This document shows positions 1 to 6,855 of a DNA stretch of 64,000 nt, piece by piece. How positions within the stretch are numbered: position 1 is the first letter of the stretch; each line of letters begins with the position of its first letter. The stretch comes from Oceanobacillus sp. HTM 045 (lineage in GTDB: Bacteria; Pseudomonadota; Alphaproteobacteria; Rhodobacterales; Rhodobacteraceae). The stretch covers positions 62,001 to 126,000 of the forward strand of contig WNWL01000008.1 of NCBI GenBank assembly GCA_009733745.1. The letters run 5' to 3'. The notes beneath the pieces were generated by a model. It was not told the DNA's origin. It saw only the letters and a list, made by a program, of their open reading frames with translations, and did no database searches. Position numbers and translations under genes: made by a program.

Positions 1-222
1 GATGACGAGGGTGGAGCCGGTGACCTTGGCGAGATGCAGCGCCTTCGCCAGTTCCGGCCGGTCGGTCAGCCTGCCGCTCTCCACCTCGGTGAACCGGGCG
101 ACGACCTCCGCGCCCCGTGACTTCGCGAACCCCTCGATCGCCGCGCGCTGGGCTTCGAGACCGAGCCCCGAGACGCCCTGGCGCCGTGTCGAGACCCGCT
201 CGTAGCCGATGATGCGCTCCAG
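1..222 (-). CDS. Serine recombinase (resolvase family), N-terminal part only; runs off the window
   Basis: The reverse strand reads YERVSTRRQGVSGLGLEAQR, then a segment ending LHLAKVTGSTLVI at the window edge. This is the N-terminal catalytic domain of a resolvase/invertase-type recombinase. The nucleophile serine is in ERVST and a conserved GLEAQ follows. No ATG, GTG or TTG lies in frame at the expected start. A CTG at 222-220 has a strong GGAGGA Shine-Dalgarno site (236-231) eight bases upstream, so a CTG start is the best guess; the alternative is a damaged start. It follows the terminase small subunit on the same strand, where a terminase large subunit would normally be expected. The family call is sure; start and completeness are not. 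Confidence 0.75.
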   Translation of the reverse strand, partial: MERIIGYERVSTRRQGVSGLGLEAQRAAIEGFAKSRGAEVVARFTEVESGRLTDRPELAKALHLAKVTGSTLVI

Positions 223-239
223 GGCCCCGGTCCTCCGGT

Positions 240-277
240 GTACAGAACTGCCAAACGCTGGTTGCGCAGTTCTGTAC
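240..277. promoter_or_regulatory. Perfect 12-bp inverted repeat upstream of the recombinase
   Basis: GTACAGAACTGC at 240-251 is repeated exactly as its reverse complement at 266-277, with a 14-base spacer. The repeat lies 3 bases upstream of the Shine-Dalgarno site of the minus-strand recombinase and downstream of the terminase small subunit stop. Its size and position fit a dimeric operator or a recombinase crossover/binding site. A terminator is less likely because no T run follows on either strand. Confidence 0.6.
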
Positions 278-309
278 CCTAGGTCCGGGCAGGAGTGTAG
301 TCGCCGTTC

Positions 310-897
310 TCAACTGGACGTCCGGTCCGTCACCCCGTGCTTCTCGGTCCAGGCGTCCGCGGCCTCCTTCCGGGCGCGCTCGCGCTCGGGCGTGTCCGGG
401 TGGCCCAGCCGCCTGCCATGCTGCGCCACGTCCTCCAGCAGCGCGTCGAGCGAGAGCGGCGTGTCGGAGATCGCCATGCGCGGGTCGCTGCCGAGGTTCA
501 CCCGGCTGCGCGAGGAGGGCGTCATGCCGAGCTCGGCCATGAACTTCGCCATCAGCTCCAGCTGCTTGTTGGCGATCGAGAGCCAGGGCGACTGCTGCGG
601 GTAGCCCGAGGGCGTGCGGATCAGGAGCGGGGTCTGGCGCATGCGTTCCTCGGCCTCGACCCAGCGCCCGTAGGCCTGGCAGTAGGCCGCGAGCGCCGCC
701 CGGTCGACGGTGCTGAGCACGCCCATCTCGTGCAGCGTCGCCGCGACCCGGTGCCACTCCGCCGCCGCCACGTCGGAGAGATGTTCCGGGCAGTCCGGGA
801 TCACCTCCGGCGGGATCGGCTCGCCGTGGTTCCAGGCCCGCTTGCCGGGGTTGCCCTCCCGCTTCCTGATCGCGGTGGGTTTTGCCTTGCGGCCCAT
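310..897 (-). CDS. Phage terminase small subunit, P27 family
   Basis: This 195-residue protein would recognise viral DNA for packaging. It starts with a basic MGRKAKPTAIRKREGNPGKR segment, then shows the family pattern CPEHLSDVAAAEWHRVA, DRAALAAYCQAYGRWVEAEE, and a C-terminal ELGMTPSSRSRVNLG. These are hallmark features of the P27/Terminase_4 family. The start was chosen at the ATG at 897, which overlaps the TGA of the upstream small membrane protein by one base (TGATG), a translational coupling arrangement. It lies in a minus-strand phage-like operon. The terminase large subunit that usually follows is absent; a recombinase lies there instead. This marks a decayed or rearranged prophage. Confidence 0.88.
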   Translation of the reverse strand: MGRKAKPTAIRKREGNPGKRAWNHGEPIPPEVIPDCPEHLSDVAAAEWHRVAATLHEMGVLSTVDRAALAAYCQAYGRWVEAEERMRQTPLLIRTPSGYPQQSPWLSIANKQLELMAKFMAELGMTPSSRSRVNLGSDPRMAISDTPLSLDALLEDVAQHGRRLGHPDTPERERARKEAADAWTEKHGVTDRTSS

Positions 898-1154
898 CAG
901 GCAGCCCTCCCTGCAAGCGCCTCGAACATCCGCCGCAGCAGGTAGCTCCTGGCGAGCGACACGAGGGAGAACACCGCCCCCATCGCGCAGGCATCGTCGA
1001 GCCTTGCGGGCAGGGCGAAGAGCGGGAAGACGGCGAGCTGGGGCGCGACCGCCAGCCCGTAGCCCACGGCGACATTGGTGACGGCCTCCAGCAGGGACAT
1101 GACCCGCGACTGGGCTCTCGACTGGGCTCTCGGCCATGCTCCCGACCGGCTCAC
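897..1154 (-). CDS. Small phage-associated membrane protein (DUF7220-like)
   Basis: An 85-residue protein with two likely membrane segments: AVTNVAVGYGLAVAPQLAVF near residues 24-43 and a hydrophobic stretch around CAMGAVFSLVSLARSYLLRR. The combination AVTNVAVGYG plus ARSYLLRRMFEAL is typical of small proteins found next to terminase genes in alphaproteobacterial prophages. The GTG at 1154 overlaps the TGA of the preceding gene (GTGA). An alternative ATG at 1100 would remove an N-terminal AQSRAQSR segment that is encoded by a short direct DNA repeat. Function is unknown; a holin-like or envelope role is only a guess. Confidence 0.6.
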   Translation of the reverse strand: MSRSGAWPRAQSRAQSRVMSLLEAVTNVAVGYGLAVAPQLAVFPLFALPARLDDACAMGAVFSLVSLARSYLLRRMFEALAGRAA

Positions 1155-1603
1155 GATACCTCCTCCACCGGGCAGGGCGGCTCCAGCGGCAGCGCCTCGA
1201 TCACCTTCTGCTGCCGGCCGGCGAGATCGTTCAGCCGGGCGACGAAGCGCGCGACGGCGGCCTCGGTGCCGGTCTCCGCGTCGCGCCCGTCCTCCGGGCC
1301 GGAGAGCCGATGCTCGAGCCGGTCGGTCTCGCGCCAGCCGGCCTGGGTCTTCAGGTAGAAGATCGACGACGTGGTGCAGCCGGCCCGGGCCTTCTGCAGC
1401 AGCCCCTTCGCGACATGGGCGATGGCCTTCGCCTTGCCCCTTTTATAGCGCGCCTCGATGTCGGGATCGCGGGCCAGCATCGACTGGAAGCAGCGCCGCG
1501 AGATGCCGAGATAGTCGGCGATCTGCTGCTGGTTCAGGAGTGCGGCGAGGGTCTCGATCTCGCCGCGCTGGGTCTCGGTCAGCTCGATCGGCCTGCCCGG
1601 CAT
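1151..1603 (-). CDS. Phage-associated HTH protein, terminase-small-subunit-like
   Basis: A 150-residue protein. Its N-terminus contains a clear helix-turn-helix, LLNQQQIADYLGISRRCFQ (about residues 22-40), followed by a conserved KGLLQKARAGCTTSSIFYLK segment and an acidic, non-conserved tail. Proteins of this kind occur beside P27 terminase and ParB-methyltransferase genes in alphaproteobacterial prophages and probably bind DNA during packaging or transcription. Its ATG overlaps the TGA of the methyltransferase gene by one base (TGATG). The exact role cannot be read from the sequence. Confidence 0.65.
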   Translation of the reverse strand: MPGRPIELTETQRGEIETLAALLNQQQIADYLGISRRCFQSMLARDPDIEARYKRGKAKAIAHVAKGLLQKARAGCTTSSIFYLKTQAGWRETDRLEHRLSGPEDGRDAETGTEAAVARFVARLNDLAGRQQKVIEALPLEPPCPVEEVS

Positions 1604-2883
1604 CAGCCCGCCTCCGGGCGTCGCTCACGGGCGACCTCGGCGAAGGACCGGCCGTCGCACCCCAGCACCGCCTCCCGGCCCGTGAACGCCTCCCAACGCC
1701 GCACCGCGACATCCACGTAGGCGGGGTCCAGCTCCATCGCGAGGGCGGACCGCTTCACCGTCTCCGCGGCGATCAGCGTCGTCCCCGACCCGAGGAACGG
1801 CTCGTAGACCGCCTGTCCCGGCGAGGAATTGTTCAGGATCGGCCGGCGCATGCACTCGACCGGCTTCTGGGTGCCGTGGACCGTCGCCGCATCCTCGCAC
1901 CCATCCCCGTTCCGGCTCGGGATGGTCCAGAGCGTGGTCTGCCTGCGGTTCCCGGTCCAGCCACCCTTCGCCTTCTCCCGGACCGCGTACCAGCAGGGCT
2001 CGTGCTGCCAGTGGTAATCCCCTCTTCCCAGCACCAGCCGCTCCTTGGCCCAGACGATCTGGGCGCGGAGCTCGAAGCCACTCGCCAGGAGACTCTCGGC
2101 CACCGTGGTCGCGTGCAGCGCCCCGTGCCAGGCATAGGCCACGTCGCCGGGGAAGAGCGCCCAGGCTTCGCGCCAGTCGGCCCGGTCGTCGTTCCGCACC
2201 TTGCCGGTCCGCTTCGTCGCCGAGAGCCCGGATCGGTTCCGCCAGGCCGGGTCGTAGTCCACGCCATAGGGCGGGTCGGTGACCATGAGATGCGGCCTCA
2301 CCCCGTCGAGCAGCCGGGCCACGTCGTCCGCGCTGGTGGCATCGCCGCAGAGCACCCGGTGCGACCCGCAGAGCCAGAGATCGCCCGGGCGCGAGACCGG
2401 CTCCACGGGGACCTCCGGCGTCTCCTCCTCGCGTGGGTCGTGCGCGTCCTCCCGGAACAGCGCGTCCAGCTCCGCCGCCTCGAAGCCGAGGTCGGCCACG
2501 TCCACCCCGAGATCGGCCAGCTCGCCGATCTCCAGCCGCAGCAGCTCCGCGTCCCAGCCGGCCCGCTCCGCCAGCCTGTTGTCGGCCAGCACCAGCGCCT
2601 TCTTCTGTGCCTCGGTGAGATGGGCCAGCTCGATCACCGGCACCGAGGCGAGCCCGAGCCTGCGCGCCGCCGCCAGCCGGCCGTGCCCGGCGATGATGCC
2701 GTTCGCGCCGTCCACCAGGATCGGGTTGGTGAAGCCGAACTCGCGGATCGAGCCCGCGATCAGGGCGACCTGTTCCTCGCTGTGGGTCCGGGCGTTCCGC
2801 GCGTAGGGCACGAGCGCCTCAAGCGACCGGCTCTCGACCGCGAGCCCCGCGCCCTCCATCAGCTCGAACGTATCCTGCCGCAT
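1603..2883 (-). CDS. ParB-like domain fused to a DNA N6-adenine/N4-cytosine methyltransferase
   Basis: This 426-residue phage-type protein has an N-terminal ParB/Srx-fold domain (about 15-125; NPILVDGANGIIAGHGRLAA) and a C-terminal amino-methyltransferase. The catalytic DPPY motif is at 203-206 and the AdoMet-binding FLGSGTT motif at 363-369. DPPY before FxGxG is the beta-class order. It probably methylates element or phage DNA to protect it or control replication. No restriction partner is adjacent, so it looks like an orphan enzyme. It is the first gene of the lower part of the minus-strand phage operon and overlaps the next gene by one base. Confidence 0.88.
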   Translation of the reverse strand: MRQDTFELMEGAGLAVESRSLEALVPYARNARTHSEEQVALIAGSIREFGFTNPILVDGANGIIAGHGRLAAARRLGLASVPVIELAHLTEAQKKALVLADNRLAERAGWDAELLRLEIGELADLGVDVADLGFEAAELDALFREDAHDPREEETPEVPVEPVSRPGDLWLCGSHRVLCGDATSADDVARLLDGVRPHLMVTDPPYGVDYDPAWRNRSGLSATKRTGKVRNDDRADWREAWALFPGDVAYAWHGALHATTVAESLLASGFELRAQIVWAKERLVLGRGDYHWQHEPCWYAVREKAKGGWTGNRRQTTLWTIPSRNGDGCEDAATVHGTQKPVECMRRPILNNSSPGQAVYEPFLGSGTTLIAAETVKRSALAMELDPAYVDVAVRRWEAFTGREAVLGCDGRSFAEVARERRPEAG

Positions 2884-3241
2884 GACCCCGCCTCCCGAAA
2901 CGCGGCAGCCAGGGAGAGGCCGCCGCCAATGTCCGGAAGTATATCACGGGACCTAACCCGTTGTAATCATGCGATAATACGACAACCAGCGACAGGAGGC
3001 GACAAATGAGGGGAAATCGACCAGGGGCTCGGCCGGGGAGTGACAAAAGTGACAGTTTGTCTGCTTATCGACGTACACGCGCGCGCGAACGGTGGATATG
3101 GGAGAAAGTGTCACTTCTGTCACCTTGTCCGTCCCTGCGGATCAGGATCGTGGGAGGGGAGGACCGGAATGAGTCCGAATTGACACCGCGTTGCGTTGCG
3201 GCCAATTTCCTCGAAAGCGACAAACCCCGGTACATCTGAAC
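2884..3241. promoter_or_regulatory. Intergenic region with paired GTGACA iterons between divergent transcripts
   Basis: This 358-bp gap separates the minus-strand methyltransferase operon from the plus-strand potassium genes. It holds two pairs of GTGACA hexamers, each pair with a 3-base gap: direct at 3040-3045 and 3049-3054, and in the opposite orientation at 3109-3114 and 3118-3123. The two pairs form an interrupted inverted repeat about 54 bases apart. An AT-rich patch containing GATAAT lies near 2970. Such spacing fits binding by a dimeric regulator or a phage replication initiator. No convincing gene is seen here. Confidence 0.5.
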
Positions 3242-3907
3242 ATGTCAAAATCCCGAAATCGCACGTTCGGCGTCGTCGGCTTGGGCAACTTCGGCAGTTC
3301 CGTCGCCAAGGAATTGCAGCGTTTTGGCAATCACGTCATCGGCATCGACATCTCCGAAGCCCGCGTTGCCAGCCTTGCGGACACCCTTTCACAAGCCATG
3401 ATCGTGGATGCCCGCGATGATGCAGCGCTGCGGGACGCCGGCTTCGAGGACTGCGATACGGCCGTGGTCGCGATGGGTTCGGACATCGAGGCCAGCATTC
3501 TGTCCGCAATGAATCTCAAGCTCGTCGGGGTCTCGGTCGTCTGGGCCAAGGCGACGACCAGGACCCATCACCGGATCCTGAAGAAGCTTGGCGTGGACAG
3601 GATCGTTCATCCGGAGGTGGAGATTGGCCAGCATATCGCGCAGATACTGCACAATCCGCTAGTGCGGGATTATGTCAGCCTGGGGAACGGCTATCACGTT
3701 GTGAACTTTCGGATTCCCGACAGCCTTGAGGGCCGGAACCTCAAGGATCTGCCGCATGGCGATGCCTACAATCTTCGTTGCATCGGAGTCATGCGTGGGA
3801 CCGAATTCGTCGGTCAGGATGGGGCGGAGTGCCTGTTGCGGCGAGATGACCTGCTGCTGCTCCTGGGGCAGCGCAAGGACCTGCACAGCTTCGCGGCCAG
3901 CCTCTGA
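3242..3907 (+). CDS. Potassium uptake regulatory subunit, TrkA/KtrA family
   Basis: A 221-residue cytoplasmic RCK protein that binds nucleotides and gates the partner channel. The N-terminal Rossmann motif FGVVGLGNFGSSVAKEL (about 9-25) is followed by the acidic end of strand two (IGIDIS). The C-terminal RCK_C half is around residues 135-221. The length matches KtrA/KtrC rather than two-domain TrkA. The ATG at 3242 was chosen because the family begins just before the Rossmann strand; no strong Shine-Dalgarno site precedes it. The membrane subunit starts three bases after its stop codon. It is inserted between two halves of a phage operon, so it is probably cargo. Confidence 0.9.
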   Translation: MSKSRNRTFGVVGLGNFGSSVAKELQRFGNHVIGIDISEARVASLADTLSQAMIVDARDDAALRDAGFEDCDTAVVAMGSDIEASILSAMNLKLVGVSVVWAKATTRTHHRILKKLGVDRIVHPEVEIGQHIAQILHNPLVRDYVSLGNGYHVVNFRIPDSLEGRNLKDLPHGDAYNLRCIGVMRGTEFVGQDGAECLLRRDDLLLLLGQRKDLHSFAASL

Positions 3908-3909
3908 CA

Positions 3910-5253
3910 ATGGCCGCCCGGTTCCGGAGTTTTCTCAGGCGGAACAGGACGCTGAGGATACCGCCGCCAGCGCTGCTGGCGGTGTTCTACATGGGATTCA
4001 TCGTCCTGGGCGCTATCCTGCTGTGGCTGCCGATCGCGCATCACGGCGACATTGGTCTGAGCGAGGCGTTGTTCACCTCGACCTCTGCCGTGACCGTGAC
4101 GGGCCTTGTGCTTGCAGATACCGGGGCGGCCTTCACCGGCTTTGGCCAGGCCGTCATCGCAGCGCTGATTCAGCTTGGCGGGCTCGGGTTGATGACTTTT
4201 GCGGTGCTGCTGCTCGGGGCTCTCGGCATTCCGGTCGGAATGCCGCAGCGGCTGATCCTGCGCGAGGACCTGAACCAGACATCCCTGTCAAATCTGACCC
4301 GTATTGCCCGCATGATCCTCATCATAGCTTTAGTCTGCGAAGCTGTCGGTGCGGCATTGCTGGCCGTGGTGTTTGTCCCGGAGTTCGGCTGGAGTGGAAT
4401 ATGGCAGGCGGTGTTTCATTCGATTTCGGCCTTCAACAACGCCGGCTTTGCCCTGCACCCGGACAGTCTTTCGCGATGGGTCGCATCGCCGGTGATCAAT
4501 CTCGTGATCCCGGCCCTGTTCATTCTGGGTGGGCTTGGCTTCATTGTTGTCGGCGATGTCTATCAGAAACGGAGTTGGCGAAAACTCACCCTCCATTCCA
4601 AGCTGATGCTGGTCGGCACCTCCGTGTTGATCGTCTGGGGCAGCGTCATGTTCGGCCTCCTGGAATGGAAAAATCCAGAGACCCTTGGCCCCTTGAGTAC
4701 CGCCGGGAAGCTGTGGGCCAGCTGGTTTCAGGGCGTCACCCCGCGTACCGCCGGGTTCAACACGATTGACACCGGCGGGATGCATGACAGCACGACGATG
4801 CTGACGATGACGCTGATGCTGGTCGGCGGCGGAAGCACCTCGACGGCCGGAGGGATCAAGGTCACGACGCTGTGCGTCCTGCTGCTTGCAACTGTCGCGT
4901 TCTTTCGACGTCAGACCACGTTCCATGCCTTCGGTCGTTCCCTCGGGGTGGATGAAGTCACAAAGGTTCTCGCACTGACGACCATTTCCATGCTGATCGT
5001 CCTGACAGGAATCTTCGTCACGTCAATCAGCCATGACGGACAGTTCATCGATCTCGCATTCGAAGTCACATCCGCCTTCGGGACTGTGGGTCTGTCGCGC
5101 GGAACTACGGGCGAACTCGATAGCGTTGGCAGGGCCATCATCATGGCGATCATGTTCATCGGCCGGGTAGGGCCGCTGGCGATCGGCTTCTTCCTCGCGA
5201 CTCGCAGCATCCCTCGGGTCAAGTACCCTGCTGGCCAGATTTACTTGGGTTAG
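3910..5253 (+). CDS. Potassium channel-like transporter, TrkH/KtrB family
   Basis: A 447-residue integral membrane protein forming the K+ translocation pore, with four repeated membrane-pore-membrane units. The glycine-bearing filter segments can be seen in order: TSTSAVTVTGL, ISAFNNAGF, GVTPRTAGFNT and VTSAFGTVGLS. Length and topology fit KtrB. It is co-transcribed with the RCK gene two bases upstream. Together they form a two-gene K+ uptake system that probably responds to osmotic or salt stress in this marine-type lineage. The surrounding genes are phage-derived, suggesting horizontal acquisition. Confidence 0.92.
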   Translation: MAARFRSFLRRNRTLRIPPPALLAVFYMGFIVLGAILLWLPIAHHGDIGLSEALFTSTSAVTVTGLVLADTGAAFTGFGQAVIAALIQLGGLGLMTFAVLLLGALGIPVGMPQRLILREDLNQTSLSNLTRIARMILIIALVCEAVGAALLAVVFVPEFGWSGIWQAVFHSISAFNNAGFALHPDSLSRWVASPVINLVIPALFILGGLGFIVVGDVYQKRSWRKLTLHSKLMLVGTSVLIVWGSVMFGLLEWKNPETLGPLSTAGKLWASWFQGVTPRTAGFNTIDTGGMHDSTTMLTMTLMLVGGGSTSTAGGIKVTTLCVLLLATVAFFRRQTTFHAFGRSLGVDEVTKVLALTTISMLIVLTGIFVTSISHDGQFIDLAFEVTSAFGTVGLSRGTTGELDSVGRAIIMAIMFIGRVGPLAIGFFLATRSIPRVKYPAGQIYLG

Positions 5254-5616
5254 CGCGAGAGCCGGCTTGAACGGCGCCAAGTCGATGCCTCGAGCTTGAT
5301 TGCCGACGCATTTTCGAAAGCCGGACCCGCCGTCAGCATGGGACGGGCGCGTAGCAGAGCGGCGGGCGGCAGTAAAGATGGGACGGTGGGGGCGGGGTGG
5401 TGGGGTCCGTGGTGGGGTCCGGTTTCAGTCCCCACGACGAGCCTCATCACTCGGCAACGCCCGCTTCTGCCAGTGCGGTCGAAGGCGACCCGGAACTCAG
5501 CGGGGTGCCGGTAAGGGGCCGTGAGCGGCGAGAATCCGTTGCCGGGCGTCGGCCTGCGTCGCTGGCCATCGGATGTGACTCATCGAATGATTCGAGAGGG
5601 GCTGGCAACCGAGTGC
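5254..5616. other. Non-coding junction with a 12-bp tandem duplication
   Basis: No convincing gene is seen. A 12-bp unit, GTGGTGGGGTCC, occurs twice in tandem at 5397-5420 in a G-rich stretch. The potassium operon and the secreted esterase gene converge here. No clear terminator was recognised. Confidence 0.4.
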
Positions 5617-6465
5617 TCAGGGGAGGGCTTCGAACCAGTCCAGCACCGCGTCCCGCCAGCCCTTGGGCACACTGTGTCCGCCATCGGTGACGCTCAGTCG
5701 GATCGAGCCCGCGGCGCAGTCCACCCAGTCCTTCTGCATCGTGCCATCGTCGCCAATGCTGTTCTTCGCACTGCCCAGGCAGTCGTTCGCGCGGCGCCAG
5801 ACGTCCAATCCCTTCATGACGCTGCCTTGGGTGAATTCGACGCCTTCCCATGTCAGCTTGCGGCCTTCGAACGGCACCATCCTGTCCTTGAAGCCGTGTA
5901 TGTGGAACAGGTGCACCGGCGCACTGCACTCACTGGTCATAGGCTCCCAGAATGCCCCGGCCGCAGCGGCGAAGCCTCGCGCCAACTCCGGCGCATGGCA
6001 CGCAACATCCCAGACCATCGAGCCGCCGCGGGAGAAGCCCGCGATCAGTATCCGTGACGGGGCGAGGCCGAAGCGCTCCACCGCGTCAGCGCGCACCGCT
6101 CTCAGAAAGGCGATGTCATCGCGCGCCAGATCGTAGCCATCGGCCACGCCCCAATCGAGGTTTCCGGCACTTATCCCGGGCTGGCCACTGGGCATGATCA
6201 CGGCATAGCCGCGACGGATGAAGGGTTCCACGTAGTCGCGGTTCTGGATCATGGCCTTGCCGGAGCGCCCGAAGCCGTGCAGCCAGATGACGGCAGGAGG
6301 CTCACGCGAGTTCTCGGGCAAGGCGGCGTAATATTCACCGCCCTCCACCATGCAGGGTGCATCCGGCGCGCCGCACTCGTGATCCGAAGCAAGCCCAAAT
6401 TCCGGCCTCGTAGCGATGAGAGCGGTAGCGAGCATCAAGATGCAGAGGCGCGGTGTTGGTCGCAT
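5617..6465 (-). CDS. Secreted alpha/beta hydrolase of the polyhydroxybutyrate depolymerase/feruloyl esterase type (LpqC-like)
   Basis: A 282-residue secreted serine esterase. The start at 6465 gives a signal peptide (MRPTPRLCILMLATALIATR...GLAS). The oxyanion strand PAVIWLHGFGRSG is followed by the nucleophile elbow IAGFSRGGSM, a likely acid in HGFKDRMVPF and the catalytic histidine in TDGGHSVPKGW. The PHB depolymerase/LpqC family cleaves polyesters or carbohydrate esters; the substrate here cannot be told. Four or more cysteines outside the signal suggest periplasmic disulfides. It faces the potassium operon tail-to-tail and interrupts the phage gene order. Confidence 0.8.
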   Translation of the reverse strand: MRPTPRLCILMLATALIATRPEFGLASDHECGAPDAPCMVEGGEYYAALPENSREPPAVIWLHGFGRSGKAMIQNRDYVEPFIRRGYAVIMPSGQPGISAGNLDWGVADGYDLARDDIAFLRAVRADAVERFGLAPSRILIAGFSRGGSMVWDVACHAPELARGFAAAAGAFWEPMTSECSAPVHLFHIHGFKDRMVPFEGRKLTWEGVEFTQGSVMKGLDVWRRANDCLGSAKNSIGDDGTMQKDWVDCAAGSIRLSVTDGGHSVPKGWRDAVLDWFEALP

Positions 6466-6855
6466 CGGATGCAGACCCCTGTCGGTAGACGACATCCGAT
6501 GATAGCATGAAATTGCGCACAGCCGAAGGTGCTGGCCCGGCGATCAGGCGTCCTAAAACGGTTGTGAGAATGTGATCAGTGCGCCGCGACTGCTGTTGAG
6601 TTGGCTTCGGCAACTATATGCTACCCCGCATCTTCGCAGTCATATCTGCGAGAACTACGGCGGGTAACGGCACAATATTGTCGAGGTGCTTTAATAGACC
6701 GAAGCTCTTGGGTCATGACGCCACCAATAACGACCGAGTTTGGCGCAGTGCCCAGTTCTGGCTCAGATACCCCACCCGTTTGTCAGGTGCCGGCTTAGTC
6801 CGCAAAGCAGACGTGGTGCCCCGGCTGCGGAGGCGGCGACCTCGGAGTGCATGCG
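6466..6855. other. Non-coding stretch of lower GC between the esterase and primase genes
   Basis: No open reading frame with recognisable protein character was found on either strand, and no clear repeat or promoter. Base composition is lower in GC than the flanking phage genes, so this may be the scar of the cargo insertion or the remnant of a lost gene. Confidence 0.35.

Noticed and set aside
1075-3009. A 644-codon plus-strand frame
   Set aside because: It is antisense to the ParB-methyltransferase and neighbours and has an Arg/Pro-rich composition with no domain.
3006-3239. A possible 77-residue gene before the potassium operon
   Set aside because: No family features or good start context; it covers the GTGACA sites and reads as random Arg/Ser-rich sequence.
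5397-5420. A 12-bp tandem duplication as a functional site
   Set aside because: A single two-unit G-rich repeat is common by slippage and has no other support.
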